Assembly: GCA_029689965.1 (NCBI GenBank)
Contig: CP121450.1
Coordinates: 2,108,001-2,172,000, forward strand
Origin: Curtobacterium flaccumfaciens
Lineage (GTDB): Bacteria > Actinomycetota > Actinomycetes > Actinomycetales > Microbacteriaceae
Length of the DNA: 64,000 bases
Direction of reading: 5' to 3'
In this document: positions 10,488 to 20,037 of the stretch, one piece after another
Position numbering within the stretch: the stretch's first letter is position 1
Layout of the letters: every line of letters starts with the position of its first letter
Translations under genes and position numbers: made by a program
The notes under the pieces: model-generated
Databases searched by the model: none
Seen by the model: the letters and a program-made list of their open reading frames with translations, nothing else
What the model was told of the DNA's origin: nothing

Positions 10488-10619
10488 ATGACCCCTCAGA
10501 ACGACGAGCTCAGCTCGCACCGCACCCGCACGAACCTCCGTCCCGAGGTCCCCACCACCACCTCCTCGACCGCCGTGCTCGACGCCCCCGACGCGCAGCA
10601 GCAGACGCAGGCGGACTGA
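10488..10619 (+). CDS. Possible 43-residue small protein
   Basis: A short frame from an ATG at 10488, rich in Thr, Gln and Asp (MTPQNDELSSHRTRTNLRPE), with no hydrophobic segment or recognisable motif. It stands alone between def and a near-perfect 21-bp hairpin (10658-10702), in the arrangement of a monocistronic transcript. There is no strong ribosome-binding site. Not recognised; it could equally be the body of a small RNA. Confidence 0.35.
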   Translation: MTPQNDELSSHRTRTNLRPEVPTTTSSTAVLDAPDAQQQTQAD

Positions 10620-10657
10620 CCCGACAGCGGGTCGCGCCCCGCGCGCAGCAGCACGCA

Positions 10658-10702
10658 CTGGAGGCCCGGTGCCGGTCCCGTGGACCGGCACCGGGCCTCC
10701 AG
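10658..10702 (+). terminator. Perfect 21-bp hairpin of the GGAGGC family
   Basis: A 21-bp uninterrupted stem starting CTGGAGGCCCGG and closing CCGGGCCTCCAG, with a 3-base loop. It is the most stable hairpin noticed in the window, lies between the small frame and the convergent acyl-CoA ligase gene, and probably terminates from both sides. Confidence 0.7.
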
Positions 10703-10742
10703 GCGGTTGCGTTGCGACCCATCGCGCCCGCCCGGGGATGCA

Positions 10743-10867
10743 GAATCGCGCGTAGCGGGTCGAAGAAACGACCCCCTACGCGCGAATCCGCTGCCGACGC
10801 GCGGTTCGACCTCCTCCGCGCGATTCGGCTGCCTACGGGCCGTTCGGCCTCCTACGCGCGGTTCCGG
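10743..10867. repeat. 19-bp tandem array with an inverted leading unit
   Basis: Four 19-bp units from 10776 (10776-10794, 10795-10813, 10814-10832, 10833-10851) plus a partial fifth, each close to CTACGCGCGGTTCGGCCTC. Units 1 and 3 end CTGC, while 2 and 4 end CCTC. An inverted copy at 10743-10762 pairs with unit 1 as a hairpin. The last unit contains the stop codon of the acyl-CoA ligase gene. Confidence 0.75.
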
Positions 10868-12697
10868 CGGCGGCCCTCGACCACGGGCGTCGCGGTCGTC
10901 TGCACCTTCGACCCGGAGTAGATGTGCTCGACGTCGGCGGCGAAGTCCCGGAGGATCACCGGGCGCTTGATCGTCAGCTTCGGCGTGAGGTGTCCCGACG
11001 CCTCGGTGAGCTCGGTGTCGAGGATCGTGAACGACCGCACCGACTCGGCCCGTGAGACGTGCTGGTTGGCGGCGTCGATGGCCTCCTGGACGGCCTGGTG
11101 GACCCGCTCGTCGTAGGCGGCCTCGTGGGCGGACAGCGCTGGTGTGATGCCGCGCGCCTCGCACCAGCCGGGAAGCATCTCGCGGTCGAGCGTGACGAGG
11201 GCGGCGACGAACGGCTTGCCCTCGCCGACGACGACGACCTGGCCGACGATCGGGTGCTCGCGGATGCCGTCCTCGAGCGGTGCCGGCGCGACGTTCTTGC
11301 CGCTCGCGGTGACGATGAGCTCCTTCGCGCGACCGGTCACGGTGAGGATCCCGTCGGGGTCGAGCCGGCCGAGGTCGCCGGTGTGGAACCAGCCGTCGGG
11401 CTTCGCCTTCGCGGTCGCCTCGTCGTTGTGCCAGTACCGGTCGAAGACGTCGACGCCGCGGATGAGGATCTCGTCGTCGTCGGCGATCCGGATCTCGACC
11501 CCCGGGAGGGCCCGGCCGACGGTGCCGATGCGGAGCTCGGCGGCACGGTTCACGGTGGCGGGCGCGGTCGTCTCGGCGAGGCCGTAGCCCTCGAGGATGA
11601 GCGCGCCGATCGACCGGAAGAAGTGCGACAGGCGCGGCGACAGGGGCGCGGACCCGCTGACCGCGTAGCGGACCCGTCCGCCCATCGCGTCGCGGAGCTT
11701 GGCGTACACGAGCCGGTCGAACAGCTTGAAGCGCAGCGCGAGCCCCAGCGGCACCCGGCCCGCAGCGAGCGCCTCGGAGTGGGCGACGGCGGTGCGGGCG
11801 GCAGCGCGGAAGATGCGCCCGCGGCCGCCGAGGTCCGCCTTCTGCTCGGCCGAGTTGTAGATCTTCTCGAACACCCGGGGACCGCGAGCAGGAACGAGGG
11901 CTTGAACGTCGAGACCGCGTGCATCAGGTCCTTCGTGTCCGGCTCGTGGCCGACGAGGACACCGGCGGAGACGGACATCGCCGCGATGAAGCGGGCGAAG
12001 ACGTGGGCCAGCGGGATGAACAGCAGCGTCGACGCGTCGTCGGCGACGACCTCGGGCATCGCCTCGGAGGCGCCCTCGACCGTGGCGGTGAAGTTGTCGT
12101 GCCGGAGCACGCACCCCTTCGGCCGTCCGGTGGTGCCCGAGGTGTAGATGATCGTCGCGTCGTCGTGCCCGTGCACGTCGGCGGTCCGGGCGTCGAGCTC
12201 GGCGTCCGTGACGTCCTCGCCGAGCCGGGTGAGGTCGTCGAGCCCGCCGCCGTCGATCGTCCAGTGCTGGCCGAGGTGCGGCAGGTCCGGGGCGATCGAG
12301 GCCACGCGGCGTGCGTGCTCCTCCTGCTCGACGACGATGGCGACCGCCTCGGAGTCCGACAGGATCCAGCGCACCTGGTCGGGGAGCTCGTCTCGTAGAC
12401 CGGGATCGACACGAGGCCCGCCGTCCACACGGCGAAGTCGACCAGCGTCCACTCGAGGCGGGTGCGGGACAGGATCGCCACGTGCGCCCCGGGCTCGAGG
12501 CCGGCTGCGACGAAGCCCTTCGCGATGCCGCGCACCCGACGCTCGACGTCGGCCGCGCTGATCGTGGTCCACGTGTCGCCGTGGCGCTCGGCCAGGATCG
12601 GCCGGTCCGGCGTCTTCCGGGCCCGCTCGGAGAGCAGACGAGCGGCTGAGCCGTGGTCGGGTGCGGTGATGGGGGCTGGGTGCCGCTGATCGTTCAC
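10852..12697 (-). CDS. Long-chain fatty acid-CoA ligase (AMP-forming)
   Basis: About 615 residues, an ANL-superfamily enzyme that activates fatty acids with ATP and CoA. Visible motifs are the P-loop YTSGTTGRPKG, LILEGYGLAETT, the hinge region HTGDLGRLDPDGILTVTGRAKE, and a C-terminal catalytic lysine region. One base is missing in each of two runs (near 11880 and 12381-12384); restoring them joins AVPRVFEKIY and YETSSPDQVRW. Start is the GTG at 12697, with AAGGGAG upstream. It is divergent from the ROK kinase gene. The final codons come from a 19-bp tandem repeat, so the C-terminus (RRRNRA) may not be ancestral. Confidence 0.88.
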
Positions 12698-12818
12698 GGT
12701 GACTCCCTTGTCGGCCGGTTCGATTCGAGTGCGCCTCTTCGTCGAGGCGGCACCGCCAGCATATGGCCACTTCCCTCGCGTTCCGTGAGCACGCATCGAA
12801 CCGGTAGGCTCGTTCCTC

Positions 12819-13772
12819 GTGCACGCCATCGGAATCGACATCGGGGGCACCAAGATCGCGGGGGCGGTCGTCACGGAACTCGGCGAGATCGTCGCGGAGG
12901 ACCGGGTGGCCACCAACGCTGCGGACCCGGACGCCATGCTCGACGACGTCGTCGCGATGGTCTCGCGGCTGCGGGCCTCCAACGAGGTCAGCGCCGTCGG
13001 CGTGGCCGCGCCCGGCTTCATCGACGCCTCGCAGTCGATCGTCTACTACACGCCGAACATCCGGTGGCGGAACGAGCCGCTGCGGCAGAAGCTGCAGCAG
13101 CGCATCGGCGACCTGCACATCACGGTCGACAACGACGCCAACGCGGCGGGCTGGGCGGAGTTCCGCTTCGGTGCCGGACGGCTCGTGTCCGACATGACCA
13201 TGCTCACGATCGGCACCGGCGTCGGCGGCGCGATCGTCACCGAGGACCGCCTGTTCCGCGGCGGCTTCGGCACCGGTGGCGAGATCGGCCACCTCCGCAT
13301 CGTCCCGAACGGCCTGCCGTGCGGCTGCGGCGCACGCGGCTGCATCGAGCAGTACGGCTCCGGCCGTGCCCTGCAACGCATGGCGAACGACGTCGCGGAC
13401 GCCGGCGGCATCGGCCAGGCCCTCGCCGACGCACGCCAGGCCAACGGCGGCGAGCTCGACGGTCACATCGTCGGCGACCTCATCCTGGCCGACGACCCGG
13501 CGCGCTCGCTGCCCTCCGCCGGCTCGGTCGGCACCTGGGCGAGGCGTGCGCCTCGCTGTCCGCGGTGCTCGACCCGCAGCTTCTTCGTGTTCGGCGGCGG
13601 GGTCGCGAGCGCGGGGGACCGGCTGCTCGACCCGATCAAGCAGGCGTACCTCAACAACCTGCCGGCGCGGGGCTACCACCCGGAGCCGGACTTCGTGATC
13701 GCCGAGCTCGTCAACGACGCCGGCGTCGTCGGCGCGGCCGACCTCGCACGGATCCACGCCCGCACGGCGTAG
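12819..13772 (+). CDS. ROK-family sugar kinase, probable glucokinase
   Basis: A 317-residue ROK kinase. Seen are the phosphate-binding DIGGTK at the N-terminus, GTGVGGAIV, the HLRIVPNG His of the ROK motif, and the zinc-binding CGCGARGCIEQYGSG. The family phosphorylates glucose or related sugars with ATP. The reading frame is open throughout, but residues about 238-253 are scrambled: a missing G near 13530 and an extra T at the AGCT site at 13578-13582 cancel each other. The true stretch reads VGHLGEACASLSAVLDPQLFVFGGGV. GTG start at 12819. Confidence 0.87.
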   Translation: MHAIGIDIGGTKIAGAVVTELGEIVAEDRVATNAADPDAMLDDVVAMVSRLRASNEVSAVGVAAPGFIDASQSIVYYTPNIRWRNEPLRQKLQQRIGDLHITVDNDANAAGWAEFRFGAGRLVSDMTMLTIGTGVGGAIVTEDRLFRGGFGTGGEIGHLRIVPNGLPCGCGARGCIEQYGSGRALQRMANDVADAGGIGQALADARQANGGELDGHIVGDLILADDPARSLPSAGSVGTWARRAPRCPRCSTRSFFVFGGGVASAGDRLLDPIKQAYLNNLPARGYHPEPDFVIAELVNDAGVVGAADLARIHARTA

Positions 13773-13802
13773 GGTCGGGCCCCCACCCCCTCGGAGTCGT
13801 CG

Positions 13803-14543
13803 ATGACCTACTGGCTGCTGAAGAACTTCCTGCTCGGGCCGCTCATCCTCACGCTCTTCCGGCCGTGGGTGGTCGGACGCGAACACGTCCCCACGAAGGG
13901 GCCGGTGATCTTCGCGTCGAACCACATCTCGTTCATCGACTCGGTGATCCTGCCGGCGGTGCTCGACCGTCGCGTGTCGTTCCTGGCGAAGAGCGACTAC
14001 TTCACCGGGCGCGGCCTCAAGGGCTGGCTGACCAAGACGTTCTTCAACGCCATCGGCCAGCTCCCGATCGACCGTTCCGGCGGCAAGGCATCCGAGGCCT
14101 CGCTCCGTGCGGGGCTGCAGGTCCTGGCCCGCGGCGAACAGCTCGGCATCTACCCCGAGGGCACCCGCAGCCCGGACGGCAAGCTTTACCGCGGCCGGAC
14201 CGGCATCGCCCGGATGATCCTCGAGGGGCGCGTCACCGTCGTCCCCGTCGCCATGGTCGGCACGCGCGAGGTGCAGCAGATCGGGCAGCGCATCCCGAAG
14301 TTCAAGCGGGTCGGCGTCGTGTTCGGCCGGCCGCTCGACTTCTCCCGCTTCGAGGGCTTCGAGACCGACCGCTTCATCCTCCGCAGCGTCACCGACGAGG
14401 TCATGCACGAGCTCGCCGGCTTGAGCCGCCAGGAGTACGTCGACGTCTACGCGACGAGTGTCAAGGAACGGGCGAGCACCGCGCGCGAGCAGGTCCTCCG
14501 GGGCAAGGTCACGCGGAATGGTCGGGACGCCTCGGCACGTTAG
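13803..14543 (+). CDS. 1-acylglycerol-3-phosphate O-acyltransferase (PlsC family)
   Basis: A 246-residue membrane-associated acyltransferase with NHISFIDS (the HX4D catalytic motif, residues about 40-47), a GGKASEASLRAG segment and PEGTRSPDG, the glycerophosphate-binding motif. It transfers an acyl chain to lysophosphatidic acid in phospholipid synthesis. Intact, ATG start at 13803, 30 bases after the ROK kinase gene and about 60 before aroG, so a three-gene transcript is likely. Pairing with an acyl-CoA ligase nearby fits lipid metabolism. Confidence 0.87.
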   Translation: MTYWLLKNFLLGPLILTLFRPWVVGREHVPTKGPVIFASNHISFIDSVILPAVLDRRVSFLAKSDYFTGRGLKGWLTKTFFNAIGQLPIDRSGGKASEASLRAGLQVLARGEQLGIYPEGTRSPDGKLYRGRTGIARMILEGRVTVVPVAMVGTREVQQIGQRIPKFKRVGVVFGRPLDFSRFEGFETDRFILRSVTDEVMHELAGLSRQEYVDVYATSVKERASTAREQVLRGKVTRNGRDASAR

Positions 14544-14604
14544 GATTCGAAGGCCCCGCCGACCGGTGGAGCGTCACCCCTTCGAGAACACCGAGGTACC
14601 ACCC

Positions 14605-15990
14605 TTGTTCGAGTCGACCGACTTCGTCGCCCTGCAGGATCCGGACGTGATCGAGGGGCTCGACTACTGGCGGACGCTCCCGATCAAGCAGCAGCCCACC
14701 TGGCCGGACGCCGCAGCGGCCGAGGCGGCATCGGCGGAGATCGCCACGCTGCCCCCGCTCGTCTTCGCGGGCGAGGTCGACAAACTCCGCGAGCGACTCG
14801 CCTCCGCAGCCCAGGGCAAGGCGTTCCTGCTGCAGGGCGGTGACTGCGCCGAGACCTTCGCCGGTGCCACCGCGGACTCGATCCGCGATCGCGTGAAGAC
14901 CATCCTGCAGATGGCCGTCGTGCTGACCTACGGCGCCTCGATGCCCGTCATCAAGATGGGCCGCATGGCGGGGCAGTTCGCCAAGCCGCGCTCGAGCGAC
15001 TTCGAGACGCGCGGCGACGTCACGCTGCCCGCCTACCGCGGCGACATCGTGAACGGCTACGACTTCACGCCGGAGAGCCGCCAGGCCGATCCGCGTCGCC
15101 TCGTGCAGGGGTACCACACGGCCGCGTCGACCCTGAACCTCGTCCGCGCCTTCACGCAGGGGGGCTTCGCCGACCTGCGCCAGGTGCACTCGTGGAACAA
15201 GGGCTTCGCGTCGAACCCTGCCAACGCCCGGTACGAGCACCTCGCGAAGGAGATCGACCGCGCCATCCGGTTCATGGACGCCTGCGGCGCGGACTTCGAC
15301 GAGCTGAAGCACGTCGAGTTCTACGCCTCGCACGAGGGGCTGCTGATGGACTACGAGCGCCCGATGACCCGCATCGACTCGCGCTCCGGACTGGCGTACG
15401 ACACGTCGGGCCACTTCATCTGGATCGGTGAGCGAACGCGCGACATCGACGGGGCCCACGTGGACTTCCTGTCCCGCGTCCGGAACCCGATCGGCGTGAA
15501 GCTCGGCCCGACCACGAGCGTCGACGACATGAAGGCGCTGGTCGACAAGCTCGACCCGGAGCGGGAGCCCGGCCGCCTGACGTTCATCACCCGCATGGGC
15601 GCCGGCAAGATCCGTGACGAGCTGCCGAAGCTGCTCGAGGCGATCAAGGGCATGGACGCGAACCCGCTGTGGGTCACGGACCCGATGCACGGCAACGGCC
15701 TGACGACCCCGACCGGGTACAAGACCCGCCGCTTCGACGACGTCGTGGACGAGGTCCTCGGCTTCTTCGAGGCCCACCGCGAGGTCGGCACGTACCCGGG
15801 CGGCATGCACGTCGAGCTCACCGGTGACGACGTCACGGAGTGCCTCGGTGGGTCGGAGCAGATCGACGAGGCCACCCTCGCGACCCGCTACGAGTCGCTG
15901 TGCGACCCGCGGCTGAACCACATGCAGTCGCTCGAGCTCGCCTTCCTCGTCGCCGAGGAGCTCAGCGCGCACCCGCACGTGCGCGCGTAG
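14605..15990 (+). CDS. aroG: 3-deoxy-7-phosphoheptulonate synthase, class II
   Basis: A 461-residue enzyme that condenses phosphoenolpyruvate and erythrose 4-phosphate, the entry step of the shikimate pathway. Class II signatures are seen: LQGGDCAETF (metal-binding Cys), KMGRMAGQFAKPR, SHEGLLMDYE, WVTDPMHGN and GGMHVELTGDDVTECLGG. The start is uncertain: TTG at 14605 (LFESTDFV) has GAGG eight bases upstream and is preferred to a GTG at 14570. The downstream order aroG, kinase, LysM gene, Rv2175c-like gene, idsA resembles the mycobacterial aroG-pknL-Rv2175c-idsA2 region. Confidence 0.93.
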   Translation: MFESTDFVALQDPDVIEGLDYWRTLPIKQQPTWPDAAAAEAASAEIATLPPLVFAGEVDKLRERLASAAQGKAFLLQGGDCAETFAGATADSIRDRVKTILQMAVVLTYGASMPVIKMGRMAGQFAKPRSSDFETRGDVTLPAYRGDIVNGYDFTPESRQADPRRLVQGYHTAASTLNLVRAFTQGGFADLRQVHSWNKGFASNPANARYEHLAKEIDRAIRFMDACGADFDELKHVEFYASHEGLLMDYERPMTRIDSRSGLAYDTSGHFIWIGERTRDIDGAHVDFLSRVRNPIGVKLGPTTSVDDMKALVDKLDPEREPGRLTFITRMGAGKIRDELPKLLEAIKGMDANPLWVTDPMHGNGLTTPTGYKTRRFDDVVDEVLGFFEAHREVGTYPGGMHVELTGDDVTECLGGSEQIDEATLATRYESLCDPRLNHMQSLELAFLVAEELSAHPHVRA

Positions 15991-16304
15991 CGCGGCCGGG
16001 CCCGGCCGGGCCCGGCCGGGCCCGGCCGGGCCCGCCCGCGGCATCCGAGTCTCGGGGTGAGTGACACTTCTCGCGTCTTCGCGCGCGAGACGTGTCGCTC
16101 ACCCCGAGACTCGCGTCCGCGACGCGCGCACCATCCATCCGACTGGAGGCGCGGTGCCGGCTGGCCCCGCGCCTCCAGTCCGCATGTCGGTCCGGCCACG
16201 CGTCTCGCGGTGGGCGACGGACTCGCGGCCCTGCGCGCGAGACTTGTCGTCCACCGCGAGACTCGCGTCCGCGACGCGCGCACCATCGGCCCGGCGACCG
16301 GCAC
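15991..16304. repeat. Repeat-filled gap between aroG and the kinase gene
   Basis: The gap contains, in order: a tandem of the 10-mer CCCGGCCGGG (15991-16033, three exact copies and one variant), a 68-bp nested hairpin (16046-16113), a GGAGGC-family hairpin (16141-16180), and a second long hairpin (16198-16267). The right flanks of the two long hairpins share a direct repeat of about 31 bases beginning CGAGACTCGCGTCC. No coding potential seen. Confidence 0.75.
16141..16180. terminator. GGAGGC-family hairpin between convergent aroG and kinase genes
   Basis: Arms GACTGGAGGCGCGG and CCGCGCCTCCAGTC around a loop of about 11 bases. The position between converging genes suits a bidirectional terminator. 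Confidence 0.6.
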
Positions 16305-18319
16305 CTACTGCTTGTAGGCCAGGGTGATCGTGTCGCCGCGGTGCACGGTCGTGCCCGCGCCCGGGTCGGTGGAGTCGACGGGCAGCGAGGCCTTCCAGTC
16401 GTAGAAGCCGCACAGGACGTTGGTGCAGTCCGGGACGGACACCTTCAGCCCGAGCGCCTCGAGAGTCGAGGTCGCGTCGTTGATCGTCTTCCCGTGGACG
16501 TCGGGCAGGGTGATCGGCGCCGGGCCCTTCGACACGACGAGGTCGATCGCGGTGCCCTTGACCGCTGGATCGTCCTGGGCCTTCGCCGAGATGATCTGCC
16601 CCTCGGGCACGTCGTCGCTGTACTGCCCGTCCTGCGCACCGATGGTCAGGCCGACTCCGTCGAGCGTCGACTTCGCCTGGTCGACGGTCTTGCCCACGAC
16701 GTCCGGGACCGGGCCGAGCGACACTGTGAGGGTCACCGGGCCGCGTTCGCCGTAGGTCTTCACCTTCGAGAGGTCGATGCTCGCGCCGTCGGTACCGAGG
16801 CCCGTGGCGGCGATGACGGTGTCCTTCGCAGCGTCGGCGGAGAACTGGTACTGGTCGTCCTGCAGCGCGAAGTCGTCGTCGAGCGCCGCCGTCACGGTGG
16901 AGACCGGCTGCCCGACGATGGCGGGCAGGGTGATCATCTTCGGGCCGTTCGACACGACGATCTGCACCGAGGTGCCCTTGCGGACCTCACGCTTCGGTGC
17001 CGGCTTCGTCGTGGAGACCTGCCCCTTGGCGACGACGGCGTCGAACCGGTTCGCGGTCGACGACGCGGTCTGCAGGCCCTGGGCCTCGAGCAGCTGCCGT
17101 GCCTGCGAGACCGACTTGCCGGTGACCTCGGGGATGCGGACGTTGCCCCACGGGCCGGGACCCAGCGCCCAGCCGAGGGTCGCGCCGATGGTCATCAGGA
17201 CGAGGACGACGACGAGGATGATCCAGCCGCGCTTCCGTCGCTTCGTCGACTTGTCCGCCAGTCGCTGTCCGGCGGGTGAGAGCGCGCCCGGCTGCGAGCC
17301 GGTGCGCCGGGGACCGGGGACGTTCCGGCCCGCACGGCCCGCGGCCTGCTGCCCGCCGGCGGGTTCGAGGATGGTGGTCGCGTCGCCCGAGTCCGCCGAG
17401 GACGGTGCGGAGGCCCCCGCCGGCAGGATCGCGGTCGCGTTCTCCGGGCGCAGGACGGCCGTCCGGTACTGGCCGGTGGCACGCTGCTGGTTGCCCGCCA
17501 TGTGGTCGAGCATCTCGCGGGCATCACGCGGCCGGTCGTCCGGGTTGCGCGCGGTGGCCCAGGCGACGAGGTCGTCGAGCTCGGGCGGGACCCCGGGCAC
17601 CGCGGCGCTCGGCGCGGGCACGGAGTCGTTCGCGTGCTGGTACGCGATCTGCATCGGCTGCTCGCCCTTGTACGGCTGCTCACCGGTGAGCATCTCGTAG
17701 AGCATGATGCCGAGCGCGTAGATGTCGCTGCGGGAGTCCGCCGCCCCGCGGGTGACGAGTTCGGGGGAGAGGTAGGCGATCGTGCCCAGGAGCGCAGCCC
17801 CGGTCGCGGTGTTCGCGGTGGTGGCCCGCGCCAGGCCGAAGTCGCCCAGCTTGATGCGCCCGTCGTCGGCGAGCAGGACGTTCTCGGGCTTGAGGTCCCG
17901 GTGCACGATCCGGCGCGGTGGGCCGAGGCGAGACCGGCGAGGACCGCGCGGAGGATGTCGGTCGCCTGCTCGGGGGTCAGCGCGTGGTGCTCCTGCAGGA
18001 GGTCCCGCAGCGTGATGCCGGGGATGTACTCCATGACGATGTAGGCCGTGTCGTCCTCGGCGCCCTGGTCGTACACGCCGACGAGGTTCGGGTGGGACAG
18101 CCGGGCGGCCGATCGGGCCTCTTGGATGAAGCGCTCCCGGAACGCCTGGTCGTCGGCCAGGTGCCCGTGCATGATCTTGATCGCGACGCGGCGCTCGAGT
18201 CGGACGTCGGTCGCGAGGTACACCGTCGCCATGCCCCCGCGCGCGATGCGCGAGCGTACGCGGTACCGGTGATCGATCATGCGACCGATCATCGGGTCCG
18301 TGGCGGCGTTCGTGGTCAT
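16305..18319 (-). CDS. Membrane Ser/Thr protein kinase with PASTA domains (PknB/PknL type)
   Basis: About 671 residues. The N-terminal kinase domain (about 10-275) shows ARGGMATVYLA, the catalytic HRDLKPENVLL and DFGLA. A basic proline-rich linker leads to one transmembrane helix (GWIILVVVLVLMTIG, about residue 375), then four extracellular PASTA repeats, each with a PxxxGxxxxxA pattern, that sense peptidoglycan fragments. One base is missing near 17911 (RAGIVHRD). ATG at 18319 preferred. It is separated by one gene from the Rv2175c-like gene, whose mycobacterial homologue is a PknL substrate. PASTA kinases phosphorylate GarA and division proteins; both kinds are encoded in this window. Confidence 0.9.
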
Positions 18320-18668
18320 CGGCGGCATTCTACGAATCCGGGCTGCACGGACCCGCACTGACGCTCCGGTCGTGACCGAATCTTCGATCTTGCGGATGAC
18401 TCGCTTCCGTCGAGCGGCCAGACGGGCGGGCGTACCCGCTGCCCTCGGCGTGGGCGCGACAGCCGGCCGGGCGCACGTGCGGCGCGGGTGGGCCCGACAG
18501 CCGGAGAGGGCGCGTGCGTGACTGCCGGAGCGGGCGCGTGCGCGACTGCCGGAGCGGTCGCGTGCGCGACTGCCCGAGCGCGTGCGTGCGCGACTGACAG
18601 CGTGGGCCCGCCCGTGCCCGGGGGCGATCCCTCGGGCGTGCGCCCGGCGTCGTGCGGTGCCGTCCGGG
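18320..18668. other. Gene-free stretch between the kinase and LysM genes
   Basis: These 349 bases hold the kinase promoter side and a 24-bp tandem array. Open frames here on both strands arise only because the repeat unit is a multiple of three. Confidence 0.6.
18495..18597. repeat. 24-bp tandem array
   Basis: Four contiguous units at 18495, 18519, 18543 and 18567, each close to GACTGCCGGAGCGGGCGCGT followed by GCGC, plus a partial fifth. Exact period with few substitutions. Confidence 0.8.
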
Positions 18669-19873
18669 TCAGAGCGACGCCAGCAGGCTCTTCGCCGTGC
18701 TCTCCCACTGCGCGTACGCCTTCGGGTACGCCGACACCTGCACGGCCTGCGCCGCTGTGGTCACGTTCATGGAGGACCACCCCGGGACGTCGAGCAGGCC
18801 GCGGGTGTGGCCGGGGTTGCCGGTGAAGAACAGCTTCGCGGCCGTCGCCGTGTCCTGCAGCGCCGCGGCGGAGCCCCAGCCCTGGCTCGGTCGCTGCTGG
18901 AACAGCCCGACGGAGTCCCGGTCCCCGTGCGACAGGTTGCGCAGGCTCGACTCCTGCATCGCCGCCGCCAGGGCGATGACGATGCCGTGGTCGGGCACCC
19001 CGAGGGACCGGCCGACGGACACGATGGTCGCGGCGTTGCCGCGCTGTTCGGCGGAGAGCGAGGGACCGGAGGCCGGCAGGACGAGCGTCTTGCCGGCGTA
19101 GATCGTGCTCGTGTACGTGAGCCCGTTCGCCGAGAGGAGCGCTGACACCGACACGCCGTGCGACGCCGCGATGGAGGCGATCGTGTCACCGGTACCGATC
19201 TTCACGCTGCCGGCGCGGGCGGACGACGTCGACACGTTCGTCGACGACACCGACGACGCCGCAGCGGCCGACGACCCCGCCGACGGCACGCGCAGCGTCT
19301 GCCCGGGTAGATGACCGAGCGCTGCGACAGCTTGTTCGCACTGAGGAGCGCCGTGGTGGACACCCCCACCCGTGACGCGATGCCGGACACGGTGTCGCCC
19401 TGCTTGACGTGGTAGCTCCCGGTGCTCGACGTCGTCGTCGTCGAAGCCGTGGTCACGGCCGGCGTCGACGCGAGGTGGAGCGTCTGCCCCGGGTGGATGA
19501 TCGTGTTCCAGCCGAGCCCGTTGCGGACGAGCACCTCCTGCGCCGAGAGGCCGTAGCGCGCGGCGATGCCCGACACGGTGTCGCCCTGACGCACGGTGTA
19601 CGTGGTGGGGGCCTTGGTGGTCGCGGCGACCGTGGTCACGGTGGTCTGCGACGGGCGCGCGACCGCGGTGCCGAAGACCGGGCGGTCGCCGACGTTGCGG
19701 TCCTGGTCGACGTGCCGCTTGTTCGCGTTGTCGTCGTCGTGGTGGGTCTCGGCGTGGGCGACCGGGCCGGTGAGGCCGGCGGTCACCGCGATCGTCCCGG
19801 CGAGGACGATGGGCATGGTGGCGAACCTGGCGGATCGTGCGCGCCGGGCGTCTTCGTCTGCAGCGTTGTCCAC
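18669..19873 (-). CDS. Secreted LysM-repeat protein with lytic transglycosylase-like C-terminal domain
   Basis: About 401 residues. After a signal peptide (hydrophobic VLAGTIAVTAGLTGPVAHA, about residues 22-41) come three LysM modules (YTVRQGDTVSGIAARYG, YHVKQGDTVSGIASRVG, VKIGTGDTIASIAASHG) that bind peptidoglycan, separated by Ser/Thr-rich linkers. The C-terminal domain (AAAMQESSLRNLSHGDRDSV, GLFQQRPSQGWG) resembles soluble lytic transglycosylase folds, with the Glu of MQES as candidate catalytic residue. One base is missing at 19302-19306. GTG start at 19873 after AGGAG. Probably a cell-wall remodelling enzyme; activity is inferred. Confidence 0.85.
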
Positions 19874-19982
19874 GGGTGTCTCCTGTCCTTGCGGTGAGCC
19901 GCGCGCGTGCGTGCGCACTCACAGGTGCTGCAACGCTGGCATGGCGTGATTCCCAAGTCAACCAGAGAGTCGCATGTTGTGT

Positions 19983-20000
19983 GTGTGACGAATGTGACGA
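19983..20000 (+). promoter_or_regulatory. Tandem TGTGACGAA boxes in a divergent promoter region
   Basis: Two abutting exact copies of TGTGACGAA in the AT-richer gap between the divergent LysM and Rv2175c-like genes. The 9-bp spacing and location fit a regulator site, possibly for the DNA-binding protein encoded next door. Confidence 0.4.
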
Positions 20001-20037
20001 ACGAGGCGGCACGACCTCCTCGGGTGACTCTGGCAAC

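Noticed and set aside
18495..18597. CRISPR array
   Set aside because: Units are contiguous, with no spacers, and no cas genes are near. The same holds for the arrays at 10776, 20574 and 22466.
18488..18826. A coding gene with Ala/Thr/Cys-rich octapeptide repeats
   Set aside because: The frame is produced by the 24-bp tandem repeat and then overlaps the LysM gene end on the other strand. No ribosome-binding site or conserved sequence.
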